A stretch of 57,684 bases of DNA from Streptomyces aurantiacus JA 4570 (GTDB lineage: Bacteria; Actinomycetota; Actinomycetes; Streptomycetales; Streptomycetaceae): positions 1 through 57,684 of the forward strand of contig NZ_AOPZ01000264.1 in the NCBI RefSeq assembly GCF_000414115.1, read 5' to 3'. Each line of letters starts with the position of its first letter. Position 1 is the stretch's first letter. Below the pieces are notes generated by a model. That model saw nothing but the letters and a program-made list of their open reading frames with translations, was not told where the DNA came from and did not search any database. Below are positions 42,708 to 50,808 of this stretch, in pieces. The position numbers and the translations under genes were made by a program.

Positions 42708-43643
42708 TCACCCGTGCTGCCAACCCCGGTCGGTGCGCACCAGTTCCGTGAAACCGAGCGCCGTCAGGCGTGCGATCGCTTCCGGGTCGTCGGCCGCCTC
42801 GTAGGCGAGCAGCCGGTCGGCTCCGGCGAGGCGCAGCCACTCGGCGGCTTCGCCCAGGAGCCAGGCGTCCAGGGCGTCGATGCCGTGGCCCGGCTCGGTG
42901 CGGAAGTTGCCGACGTCGGCCAGCGAGCCGTTGCGGGCCTGGCGTTCGGGGCGGCCGAGCGCGGTGTCGACCTCGATGAAGCCCAGGTCGCGCCCGTCGG
43001 CATGCGCGGTCAGCCGCGTACCGCACTCTCCGAGGGTGCGGCGGACGGCCAGGCCCGGCAGCGGCGGCGGGGTGCGCCGCAGGTCGGGCACGGCGGCGAT
43101 CAGGACGACCTCGGTGTCGCCGGTGTGCCGGAATCCGGCGCGCTCGTAGGCGGCGCGGACGTGGGGCCAGGCGCGCGGCAGGCCGTAGACGGCGGGGGCG
43201 GGCAGCGCGCCGTCGGCCGCGCGGGCGCGCACGTCCCAGCGGGCGAGCTGCGCGAGGCAGGCGCTCATGAGCAGGTCCGCGGCCGTGTCGGCGTCCGGCC
43301 AGAAGGACGCGGCCGGGTGGCAGACGAACCAGTTGATCTCGCCCAGGTCGCGGTAGTCAGGGCCGACGTCGGCGCCGTCCCGGTAGCGCAGCAGATGCGC
43401 GGCGGCCACGACGAACGCGCGCTGCTCGGCGACCAGCGTGACGCGCTCGGCCACCCACGGGTCGGTGATGAACTCGTCGGGCTGCCGCGCGAGATGGCCG
43501 AGGACGGTGTTCACGGACACGGAGACGCCGGGCACGACGGCGGCGACGTGGCTGTTCACCAGCTCGGTGAGCTGGTCGCGGTCGTCGCGGTGGAAGGGGC
43601 GTACCTGGAGCGCGGACGCGGACACGCGTGGGGACGCGGACAT
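42708..43643 (-). CDS. GNAT-family N-acetyltransferase, two tandem domains
   Basis: 311 residues. The N-terminal half is a GNAT-like fold (LQVRPFHRDDRDQLTELVNS, YGLPRAWPHVRAAYERAGFR). The second half repeats a degenerate GNAT fold (VGNFRTEPGHGIDALDAWLL, LLAYEAADDPEAIARLTALG). ATG 43643 has GGGAGG at 8 bases. Substrate unknown. It stands alone between the dioxygenase and the WYL regulator. Confidence 0.78.
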   Translation of the reverse strand: MSASPRVSASALQVRPFHRDDRDQLTELVNSHVAAVVPGVSVSVNTVLGHLARQPDEFITDPWVAERVTLVAEQRAFVVAAAHLLRYRDGADVGPDYRDLGEINWFVCHPAASFWPDADTAADLLMSACLAQLARWDVRARAADGALPAPAVYGLPRAWPHVRAAYERAGFRHTGDTEVVLIAAVPDLRRTPPPLPGLAVRRTLGECGTRLTAHADGRDLGFIEVDTALGRPERQARNGSLADVGNFRTEPGHGIDALDAWLLGEAAEWLRLAGADRLLAYEAADDPEAIARLTALGFTELVRTDRGWQHG

Positions 43644-43709
43644 GCGGGGACCTCCCGGTCGGGCTTCGGATGCTTCAGGAGGCCGCCATGCGATGCGGTA
43701 TGCCGCAGA

Positions 43710-44726
43710 TCATACGGGCAGTCGGCCGACTCCGTACGTCCGGGCGAGCGCGGCCACGGTGTCGGACATGGCCGTGCGCAGCTCGGCCGGGGCGACCACC
43801 TCCACGTCGGTCCCGAGCCGCAGCAGTTCGCCGCAGGCGTGCCCCGTGCTCTCGGTCGGGATGACCGCCTCCACCCATCCGTCCGCGCCGACGGCGGTCG
43901 CGGTGGACTCGACCGCCCGCACCACTTCGGGGGCGACGTTGTCGGGCAGGCGCAGGCGCCCCCGCGGGGACAGCCGGACGGTGGCGGTGCCGGTGTAGCG
44001 GCGGGTGCGGAAGTCGTCGAGGTACGCGGCCCAGTACGCGCCCAGGTCGAAGTCCGCCGGGCGGTCGAACCGCTCCTCAGTGACCTCGGCGTCGAGGACT
44101 TGGGCGACGCGGTAGGTGGCCGCCCGGTCCTTCCCCGCGTCGGCGGTCTTCCCGGCGGCCACGACGTACCAGACACCGGATTTGAGGACCAGGCCGTACG
44201 GGCGGAGCCGGCGGCGCACCTCCTGGGGCGCGCGCCAGCGGCGGTACCGCACGTCCACCGCGCACCGGCCGAGCACCGCGTCGGCGAACAGGGAGAGGAA
44301 CGGCGTCTGTTCGGGCTCCCGGTACCAGCCCGGGGCGTCCAGGTGGAACGTTTCCGCGGACCGCGCCGCCTGCTCGCGCAGTCCCGCCGGCAGCGCGGCC
44401 AGCAGTTTCAGCCGGGCCGCCGTCACCTCCGCGGCGAGCCCGAGATCGGCGGCGGGGCCGGGCAGCCCGGTGAACAGCAGCGCCCGCGCCTCGCCCTCGT
44501 TCATGCCGGTGAGGCGGGTGCGATAGCCGTCGAGCAGGCGGTAGCCGCCGCCGCGGCCCGGCTCCGCGTAGACCGGCACCCCCGCGTCCTGCAGCCGCCC
44601 CAGGTCGCGGTAGGCCGTCCGCACGGACACGCCCAGTTCCTCGGCGATCCCGCGGGCCGACACGCGGCCGCGGGACTGCAGCAGCAGGAGCACCGACAGG
44701 AGCCGGCCGGGAGCGGACGCAGACAT
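43710..44726 (-). CDS. WYL-domain (YafY-type) transcriptional regulator
   Basis: 338 residues. The N-terminal HTH_11 domain is RLLSVLLLLQSRGRVSARGI and EELGVSVRTAYRDLGRLQDA. The central WYL domain has RRLRPYGLVLKSGVWYVVAA, and a C-terminal WCX-like domain follows. ATG 44726 follows GGAGAA at about 8 bases. It is divergent from the NIPSNAP-family gene at 44862, the usual partner arrangement for this regulator type, with 135 bases between. Confidence 0.87.
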   Translation of the reverse strand: MSASAPGRLLSVLLLLQSRGRVSARGIAEELGVSVRTAYRDLGRLQDAGVPVYAEPGRGGGYRLLDGYRTRLTGMNEGEARALLFTGLPGPAADLGLAAEVTAARLKLLAALPAGLREQAARSAETFHLDAPGWYREPEQTPFLSLFADAVLGRCAVDVRYRRWRAPQEVRRRLRPYGLVLKSGVWYVVAAGKTADAGKDRAATYRVAQVLDAEVTEERFDRPADFDLGAYWAAYLDDFRTRRYTGTATVRLSPRGRLRLPDNVAPEVVRAVESTATAVGADGWVEAVIPTESTGHACGELLRLGTDVEVVAPAELRTAMSDTVAALARTYGVGRLPV

Positions 44727-44861
44727 GCGCCCATTCTCCAAAACCCTGACAGCCCCTGGCACACCGCTCCCCTACCGTCGGCTCGCGCCCGGCCCCGCCA
44801 CAGCCGCCCGGCCCCGCCACAGCCGACGCGGCCGACCGAACCGACGAAACAGGAGCCGTCC

Positions 44862-45605
44862 ATGCCCCCGACCGATCCCCGCCGCGACCCCGCCGTGGTC
44901 GAACTCCGCCAGTACACGCTGCTGCCCGGCCGCCGCGACGAACTCATCGAGCTGTTCGACCGGGAGCTCGTCGAGACCCAGGAAGCGACCGGGATGGCCG
45001 TGCTCGGTCAGTTCCGCGACCTCGACGACCCGGACCGCTTCGTGTGGCTGCGCGGATTCCGCGACATGGCGGCACGCCACCGCGCGCTGACGGCGTTCTA
45101 CGACGGTCCCGTCTGGGCCGAGCACGGCCCCCGGGCGAACGCCACCATGGCCGACTCCGACGACGTCCTGCTGCTGCGCCCCCTGTCTGACGACACCAAG
45201 GGCCTCGCCGTCCTGCCGTCGGAGCGGCCGGGCATCGGCGCCGCCGCACCGAACCGGTTCGTGGCCGCGACCGTGTGGTCCTTCGCTCCCGGACGGGACA
45301 AGGGACGCACGCTGATCCGCGACCAACTCCTGCCCGTCCTGCGCGAGACGGGACCCGCGCCGCTCGCCGCGCTCACCACCGAGACGGCGCACAACACCTT
45401 CCCCAGACTGCCGGTCCGCGCCGGGGAGAACGCCGTCGTGGTCCTCACCTCGTACGCGGACGAGCGCGCGCACCAGCGCCACCTCACCGAGGTGCGGGCC
45501 CGTACCTTCGCGCGCGAGGCGATCCTGCCGGCCATCGAGCGGGAGCAGACGGCCGCGCCCCGGACCCTCCGTCTCGCGCCCACCGGCCGTTCGCTCATCG
45601 CCTGA
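44862..45605 (+). CDS. NIPSNAP-family protein (duplicated domain)
   Basis: 247 residues. The first ferredoxin-like NIPSNAP domain is VVELRQYTLLPGRRDELIEL and FVWLRGFRDMAARHRALTAF. A second, weaker copy follows (VAATVWSFAPGRDKGRTLIR). The family is structurally related to dimeric alpha/beta barrel proteins and has no firm enzymatic role in bacteria. ATG 44862 has AGGAG at about 7 bases. It is probably the target of the divergent WYL regulator. Confidence 0.85.
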   Translation: MPPTDPRRDPAVVELRQYTLLPGRRDELIELFDRELVETQEATGMAVLGQFRDLDDPDRFVWLRGFRDMAARHRALTAFYDGPVWAEHGPRANATMADSDDVLLLRPLSDDTKGLAVLPSERPGIGAAAPNRFVAATVWSFAPGRDKGRTLIRDQLLPVLRETGPAPLAALTTETAHNTFPRLPVRAGENAVVVLTSYADERAHQRHLTEVRARTFAREAILPAIEREQTAAPRTLRLAPTGRSLIA

Positions 45606-45624
45606 CGCCGCCACGGCACCGCCG

Positions 45625-46290
45625 TCAGGCCGCTCGGCCCTCCCCGGGCCACGGCCCGTACAGCGCGCACTCGGCCCCGGTCGCCAGCGCCCAGTAGCGG
45701 TCGCCGTACGACCAGTGCCACCACTCCGTGGGGTAGTTGACGAGGCCGGCGGCGGTGAGTGCGGCGCCCAGGATCTCGCGGTTCGCGCGGGCCTCGGCGC
45801 TGATGCCGGGCGCGTCCGTGTAGCAGGCGCCCGCGCTCTCCTCGGGGCTGGCGTCGATGGCGGTGCCGAGGTCGCACTCCGTGCCGTCGGCGGCCGCGAG
45901 GGTCAGGTCCACCGCCGCGCCCGCGCTGTGCGGGGCTATCTCCGGCGGGGCGACGAAGCGGCTGGCGGCGGCGTGCACGCGGGCGGGCGGCCAGGTCGGG
46001 TTGTCGGCGCCGAGCCCGGCGGCGTACTGCTCGAAGTAGTGGCGCTGGAGGGACAGCGGGCGGTATCCCTCGACGAAGAGGAGCCGCAGGCCCCGGGGCA
46101 GCAACTCCTGTGCGCGCAGGAGGCGTTGCAGTACGCCCTCGCGCAGCTGGGCGTAGGCGTCCGCCGGGTCCGCCGCCCGCGCGTCGACGAGCAGGGTGCC
46201 CGCGGCGCGCACGTCCACCAGGGGTTCGCCGCAGTCGCGTACGGGTACGGCGGCGACGCTCGCGTCCGACATCAGGGTGATCTCAGTCAT
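45625..46290 (-). CDS. VanX-like D-Ala-D-Ala dipeptidase (peptidase M15D)
   Basis: 221 residues without signal peptide. Zinc ligands and catalytic residues are visible: His121 and Asp128 (PHSAGAAVDLT), Glu189 and His192 (PTEWWHWSYGDRYWA), and Arg77 (VEGYRPLS). These have the spacing of VanX. It hydrolyses D-Ala-D-Ala. No vanH, vanA or vanRS genes adjoin, so a role in peptidoglycan turnover is more likely than glycopeptide resistance. ATG 46290 has no strong ribosome site; ATG at residue 7 is an alternative. It is divergent from a hydroxyacid dehydrogenase. Confidence 0.87.
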   Translation of the reverse strand: MTEITLMSDASVAAVPVRDCGEPLVDVRAAGTLLVDARAADPADAYAQLREGVLQRLLRAQELLPRGLRLLFVEGYRPLSLQRHYFEQYAAGLGADNPTWPPARVHAAASRFVAPPEIAPHSAGAAVDLTLAAADGTECDLGTAIDASPEESAGACYTDAPGISAEARANREILGAALTAAGLVNYPTEWWHWSYGDRYWALATGAECALYGPWPGEGRAA

Positions 46291-46346
46291 GCGAAGATCA
46301 TGCCGCCGGGGCGCGGCGGATGCGGAATAGGCGCGGCAGGAAGAGA

Positions 46347-46402
46347 CTCGTACGGATCCGGCGCCGCCGGAAGTCTCGTACGGATCCGGCGCCGCCGGAA
46401 GT
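46347..46402. repeat. Perfect 28-base tandem repeat with internal hairpin in a divergent promoter region
   Basis: Unit 1 is 46347-46374 and unit 2 is 46375-46402, identical over 28 bases. Each starts CTCGTACGGATCCGGCGCCG, and each contains the inverted repeat TCCGGC-GCC-GCCGGA. A degenerate third copy may precede them at about 46324. The array ends 18 bases before the dehydrogenase start. Confidence 0.8.
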
Positions 46403-46420
46403 GAGGAGTCCCCGCCGCGT

Positions 46421-47446
46421 ATGCCCACCCCACCGCACCGTCCCCGGCCCACCGCCGCGCTCGCCATGTCGCCCGGCGCCGCGGCGGCCCTGCTGGCACC
46501 GGACGCGCTCACCGCGTTCGGCGAAGTCTGCGCGCTTCAACACCCGCCCGTACTGCACGACTTCACCGGCGAGCGGGCCCGGGACCTGCTGGGGCGGGCC
46601 GAGGTGCTGATCACCGGCTGGGGCTGCCCGCCGCTCGACGAGGCCGCGCTCGCCGCGGCGCCGCGGCTGCGGGCCGTCGTGCACACCGCGGGATCCGTAC
46701 GCGGCCATCTCACCCCGGCCTGCTGGGAACGGGGCATCGAGGTGTCGTCGGCGGCCGCCGCGAACGCGCTGCCCGTCGCCGAGTACACCGTCGCGATGAT
46801 CCTCCTCACCGGCAAGCACGTCCTGGAGCGCGCGCACGCCTTCAAGGCCACCCGCCGCCGCGACGACCCGCTGGACACCCCGCGCACCGTCGGCAACTAC
46901 GGCCGCACCGTGGGCATTCTGTCGGCGTCGCACGTCGGGCGGCGGGTCGTCGAACTGCTCCGCCCGTACGACGTCCGAGTGCTGCTCCACGATCCGTACG
47001 TGGACGAGGCGGAAGCCGCGGCGCTGGGCGTGCGGGCCGTCGGCCTCGGGGAGCTGTTCGAGCGGAGCGACATCGTCAGCGTCCACACGCCGCTGCTGCC
47101 CGCCACACGTGGTCTCGTCGGCCGACGGGAGATCGCGGCGATGCGGCGCGACGCCGTCCTCATCAACACCGCGCGCGGAGCCGTCGTCGACCAGGACGCG
47201 CTCACCGAAGCGGTCCTCGCGGGCCGCGTCCGGGTGGTGCTCGACGTCACCGAGCCCGAAGTCCTGCCGCCGGGACACCCGTTGTGGGGCTGCGAGAACG
47301 CCCTCATCACCCCGCACCTCGCGGGCTCCCAGGGCAACGAGTGGCAGCGCCTGACCGATGTGGCGACGCGCGAACTCGCGCGGTGGGCGGCCGGCGACGG
47401 CTTCGCCCATCCCGTACGGGCCGACCGGCTGGAGTTCCTGGCGTGA
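46421..47446 (+). CDS. D-2-hydroxyacid dehydrogenase family protein
   Basis: 341 residues. The catalytic triad is present: Arg252 (INTARGAVVD), Glu280 (VTEPEVLPPGHPLW) and His299 (ITPHLAGSQG). The nucleotide-binding loop is GRTVGILSASHVGRRVVELL, lacking the usual GxGxxG glycine pattern (Gly to Ser/Ala). This also occurs in a divergent branch of the family. Substrate unknown. The start ATG 46421 directly follows the 28-base repeat; no good ribosome site is seen, and ATG at residue 16 is an alternative. Divergent from the VanX-like gene. Confidence 0.83.
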   Translation: MPTPPHRPRPTAALAMSPGAAAALLAPDALTAFGEVCALQHPPVLHDFTGERARDLLGRAEVLITGWGCPPLDEAALAAAPRLRAVVHTAGSVRGHLTPACWERGIEVSSAAAANALPVAEYTVAMILLTGKHVLERAHAFKATRRRDDPLDTPRTVGNYGRTVGILSASHVGRRVVELLRPYDVRVLLHDPYVDEAEAAALGVRAVGLGELFERSDIVSVHTPLLPATRGLVGRREIAAMRRDAVLINTARGAVVDQDALTEAVLAGRVRVVLDVTEPEVLPPGHPLWGCENALITPHLAGSQGNEWQRLTDVATRELARWAAGDGFAHPVRADRLEFLA

Positions 47447-47482
47447 GCCGGACGCCTCGCGCCCGACGCCGGGCCGCCGGGG

Positions 47483-48004
47483 TCAGCCTCCGGTCGTCGA
47501 GCCCGGCCTGACGATCATCAGGATGGTGACGGTGGCCCACAGGACGTTGAAGATTCCTGTGAACATGGCGAGTTGGACGCTGGTGCGCGCGTCGAGCCGC
47601 ACGGCGCCCTGCGCGGCCGTGGCTTCCTCGGTTCCACCGGTCCCCCCGCCCGCGGCGCCCACCGCGGCGACCGCCTCAAGCGCCGACTCCTGCCGGGGCA
47701 GCACCAGCACGATCAGGATCACCGCGGCGATGAACGTCAGCGCGATCGACGTGATCAGCCAGGCGCTGTCGAGCACGCCCATGCTGCTGGCCGTGGCGAA
47801 GCCGAAGATCACCACGGCGATGCCGACGCCCGCGTAGACACGGCAGATGCGGTGCAGCGTACGCAGCGTCGTGACGGGCGCCGCCTCGCCCGGTCCTGCG
47901 AGGGCGCCGCGAAGGACCGGCGGGAACATGCTGGCCGCGACGGCGACCGGGCCGACGGCCATGATGGCCGCGAGGACGTGCAGGATCAGGAACAGCTTCG
48001 TCAT
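47483..48004 (-). CDS. DUF2269-like integral membrane protein
   Basis: 173 residues with four predicted membrane helices: LFLILHVLAAIMAVGPVAVA, AGVGIAVVIFGFATASSMGV, AWLITSIALTFIAAVILIVL and VQLAMFTGIFNVLWATVTIL. A polar Ala/Gly-rich loop lies before the last helix. The LHVLxAIxAVGP start resembles the DUF2269 family. ATG 48004 follows GGAAG. The palindromic TGATC/AGATC array lies 42 bases upstream. Function unknown. Confidence 0.72.
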   Translation of the reverse strand: MTKLFLILHVLAAIMAVGPVAVAASMFPPVLRGALAGPGEAAPVTTLRTLHRICRVYAGVGIAVVIFGFATASSMGVLDSAWLITSIALTFIAAVILIVLVLPRQESALEAVAAVGAAGGGTGGTEEATAAQGAVRLDARTSVQLAMFTGIFNVLWATVTILMIVRPGSTTGG

Positions 48005-48045
48005 GGGAGGACTTCCGGGTCGGGCTTCGGGGCGGGAACGGGGGC

Positions 48046-48070
48046 TGATCAGATCTGATCTGATCAGATC
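48046..48070. repeat. Palindromic array of five TGATC/AGATC pentamers
   Basis: The order is TGATC-AGATC-TGATC-TGATC-AGATC. It creates two overlapping perfect 14-base palindromes, GATCAGATCTGATC (48047-48060) and GATCTGATCAGATC (48057-48070). It overlaps the stop of the DJ-1 gene and lies just upstream of the membrane protein, so it may be an operator. Confidence 0.7.
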
Positions 48071-48717
48071 GGCGCGGGCTCCGCCCCGGTGGGGCTCCAC
48101 ACCACCCCGCGCCGCTCGTGCGCGAACATCTCCTCGACGGCGTGCGCCACCCGCGGCCCGAACTCCCGCTCCAGCAGGTGCAGTCCGAGGTCGATCCCCG
48201 AGGTCACCCCGGCCCCCGTGACCAGATCGCCGTCGTCGACGACGCGGGCCCGCACGACGGACACCCCGAGGCCCCACAGGGCGTCGAGCGCGTCGTGGTG
48301 GCCGGTGGCGTACCTGCCCTTGAGCAGCCCCGACATCGCCAGGACCAGGGAGCCGCCGCACACGGAGGTCATGGTCAGGCCGGGGTGCGCCATGGCGTCC
48401 GACAGGAGCGCGGGCAGGGCGGTCCGCTGGGTGCGGGCAAGGCGGGAGGGGATGCTGTCGTCCTCGGGGTCGTGCTGCTCGCTGGGCCCCGCGGCGCCCG
48501 GCACCAGGATCAGGCCCGCGCGTTCGGGGTCGAGCCGCGCCGTGGCCCTGAGGGTGACCAGCTCCAGGCCGCTGGGCACGTCGCGGGCGCCCTCCGCCGA
48601 GACCAGCTCGACGGTGATGCCGCCGTTCGTCGCGATGCCTCCGGCGTACAGGATCTCCAGCGGACCGAGGACGTCCAGCGGGTCGAAGCCGTCGAAGAGG
48701 ACTACCTGAGCGTGCAT
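48064..48717 (-). CDS. DJ-1/PfpI-family protein (isonitrile hydratase-like)
   Basis: 217 residues. The nucleophile elbow is Cys120 in MTSVCGGSLVLAMSG, after VVLFDGFDPLDVLGPLEILY. It has GAGVTSGIDLGLHLLEREFG near the end, as in the isonitrile hydratase / GlxA amidase-like branch. ATG 48717 has AGGAAACGG upstream. It is divergent from the GlxA-type AraC regulator at 48981, a very common pairing in which the regulator controls the DJ-1 enzyme. Substrate unknown. Confidence 0.87.
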   Translation of the reverse strand: MHAQVVLFDGFDPLDVLGPLEILYAGGIATNGGITVELVSAEGARDVPSGLELVTLRATARLDPERAGLILVPGAAGPSEQHDPEDDSIPSRLARTQRTALPALLSDAMAHPGLTMTSVCGGSLVLAMSGLLKGRYATGHHDALDALWGLGVSVVRARVVDDGDLVTGAGVTSGIDLGLHLLEREFGPRVAHAVEEMFAHERRGVVWSPTGAEPAPI

Positions 48718-48945
48718 GCGCGGGTTCCGTTTCCTGGTGGTGACCGTGGCGGCCGGGGCGGCCCTGGCGGCGCAGGGCTCCGGTCCGCCTTCCCGGCGCC
48801 GACGTTAGCCAGCGGCATCACGGCACCGACAGTGGCCGTAATGACAGCTTTCAACGGAAAATCGCCACGCGGTCGGCGTGGCGGACCGCCCCGCTAAGGG
48901 CCTGGTCCCGCAGGCGTGCGGGGGCGCATGGCGGGGAGAGCGCGC

Positions 48946-48974
48946 TTGGCGGGATGACGGCGGTGCCGTACGTT
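48946..48974 (+). promoter_or_regulatory. Promoter of the GlxA regulator gene, leaderless
   Basis: TTGGCG (48946-48951), a 17-base spacer, TACGTT (48969-48974), then 6 bases to ATG 48981. No ribosome-binding site is present, so the transcript probably begins at or near the start codon. Confidence 0.55.
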
Positions 48975-48980
48975 GCCGCC

Positions 48981-49931
48981 ATGCACACCGTGGCCATCCT
49001 CGCGCTCGACGACGTCATCCCGTCCGACCTGGCGATGCCCCTGGACGTGTTCAACAGGACCCGGCTGCCCGGTGAGCGGCCGGGCTACCGGGTGCGGGTG
49101 TGCGCGGCCGAACCCGAGGTCGACGCGCGCACGTTCACGCTGCGGGCGCACCACGACCTGAGCGGGCTCGTGGACGCGGACACGATCGTCGTGCCCGGCA
49201 CCCACGACCCGACGGCGCCGGTGCCGGAGAAGACCCTGGCCGCGCTGCGCGAGGCGGCCGCCGCCGGTACCCGCATCGCCTCCATCTGCGTGGGCACCTT
49301 CGTCCTCGCGCAGGCCGGGCTCCTCGACGGCCTGCGCGCCACGACGCACTGGTTCGCGACGGACCACCTGGCGGCGGCCTACCCGGACATCGACGTCGAC
49401 CCCGACGTGCTCTACGTCGACAACGGTCAGATCCTCACGTCCGCGGGCGCCGCCGCCGGCATGGACCTGAGCCTGCACATGATCCGGCGCGACTACGGCT
49501 CGGCGGTCGCCGCCGACGCCGCGCGCCTGTCGGTGATGCCCCTCGAACGCGAGGGCGGGCAGGCCCAGTTCATCGTCAACCAGCCCCCGGCGCACCCGCG
49601 CGGCCGCGAGCTCGAACCGCTGCTGCGCTGGCTGGAGGAGAACGCGGCGCGCGAACTCACCCTCGACGACATCGCCGGGCACGCGGGACTGAGCAGCCGC
49701 ACCCTGCTGCGCCGGTTCCGCGAGCAGACCGGCACGACCCCGCTGCAGTGGCTGCACCGCGCGCGGGTCCGCCAGGCCCAGCACCTCCTGGAGACCACCG
49801 AGCACCCGGTGGAGCGCGTCGCCGCGCAGGTCGGCTTCGGCTCGCCGACGGCGTTCCGGGACCGTTTCAAGCGGATCGCGGGGGTGAGCCCGCAGGCGTA
49901 CCGGCGGGCGTTCAGGGGCGCGCCGAGGTAA
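48981..49931 (+). CDS. GlxA-family AraC-type transcriptional activator
   Basis: 316 residues. The N-terminal DJ-1/PfpI-like domain is VAILALDDVIPSDLAMPLDV and has IASICVGTFVLAQAG, with the cysteine kept. The C-terminal AraC domain has two helix-turn-helices, LTLDDIAGHAGLSSRTLLRR and VERVAAQVGFGSPTAFRDRF. The 3' end overlaps the convergent methyltransferase gene by 20 bases. It probably senses a small molecule and activates the divergent DJ-1 gene. The mRNA may be leaderless. Confidence 0.9.
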   Translation: MHTVAILALDDVIPSDLAMPLDVFNRTRLPGERPGYRVRVCAAEPEVDARTFTLRAHHDLSGLVDADTIVVPGTHDPTAPVPEKTLAALREAAAAGTRIASICVGTFVLAQAGLLDGLRATTHWFATDHLAAAYPDIDVDPDVLYVDNGQILTSAGAAAGMDLSLHMIRRDYGSAVAADAARLSVMPLEREGGQAQFIVNQPPAHPRGRELEPLLRWLEENAARELTLDDIAGHAGLSSRTLLRRFREQTGTTPLQWLHRARVRQAQHLLETTEHPVERVAAQVGFGSPTAFRDRFKRIAGVSPQAYRRAFRGAPR

Positions 49932-50685
49932 CCGGGCCCTCGTGCAGGAATGGCTTGCGCGCCACCACGAGCCGCCAGCGCGGGCTGCCGTCGTCCCGGC
50001 GGCCGAACTCCTCCAGCGGCCGCAGCTCCACGGCGAACCCCGCCCGTTCCAGGTCGGCCCGCACCCCGGCCAGCCCGAAGGTGCGGTAGTACATGACGAA
50101 GCGCGGCCGCCACAGCAGGTTGCGCGCCCGCATCGCCCCGTCGAAGCCGAGCATGGCCCAGTACCATGGTGACGTGAGTGGCTGTGGTGCGCCGAGGGGA
50201 AAGGCGCCGGGGCGCAGCGCCCCGTGCACCTGGCGGAAAAGGCCGGGCCGCTCGGCGGGCAGGAAGTGTCCGAACGCCCCGAAGCTGACGGCCACGTCGA
50301 AGCCCTCGATGAAGGGCAGCGCGCGGGCGTCGGCCCGTACCCAGTCGACCACCGGCCCCCTGTCCCCGAGCCGGTCGTCAGGCGTGAGCGCCGCGCGCGC
50401 CTCGGCCAGCATCCCGGCGCTGAAGTCGACCCCGGTCACATGCTCCCGGCACATCGGCCGCAGGATCTCCACGCCCGCGCCGGTGCCGCAGCACACGTCG
50501 AGACCCGCCGCGAACGGGCCAAGTGGACGCAGGGCCTCGGCACACGCGTCGAGGATGCGCTCGGGCGTACGGAAGGGCGTGTGGTCGAACTTGGGAGCCA
50601 GCAGGTCGTAGCCGTGCTCGGTGGAGGACAGCGCCTGCACGGTCAGTTCGCGGAGCGAGGGGCCCTGGGAGGTGAACACCGGCAC
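49912..50685 (-). CDS. Class I SAM-dependent methyltransferase
   Basis: 257 residues. SAM-binding motif I is FAAGLDVCCGTGAGVEILRP, then HVTGVDFSAGMLAEARAAL and WVRADARALPFIEGFDVAVS. GAFGHFLPAERPGLFRQVHG is the usual post-motif. No substrate clue is present. The ATG at 50685 lies in a short divergent region facing the gene at 50809. Confidence 0.87.
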   Translation of the reverse strand: MPVFTSQGPSLRELTVQALSSTEHGYDLLAPKFDHTPFRTPERILDACAEALRPLGPFAAGLDVCCGTGAGVEILRPMCREHVTGVDFSAGMLAEARAALTPDDRLGDRGPVVDWVRADARALPFIEGFDVAVSFGAFGHFLPAERPGLFRQVHGALRPGAFPLGAPQPLTSPWYWAMLGFDGAMRARNLLWRPRFVMYYRTFGLAGVRADLERAGFAVELRPLEEFGRRDDGSPRWRLVVARKPFLHEGPVTSARP

Positions 50686-50808
50686 AGCCTAGTGAGTCCA
50701 GGGGGCCAGGAGTGGCCAGGAACCGTCTTGTGGCCTTCCGGGCCCGTGAGACGTCGGGTAGTGCTTCAGCTGCCGCACCCCCGAACCCATGTCACGAGAG
50801 GCACACCC

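Noticed and set aside
45625..46290. Glycopeptide-resistance cluster around the VanX-like gene
   Set aside because: The neighbouring hydroxyacid dehydrogenase is divergent and not VanH-like enough to claim, and no D-Ala-D-Lac ligase or VanRS is present.
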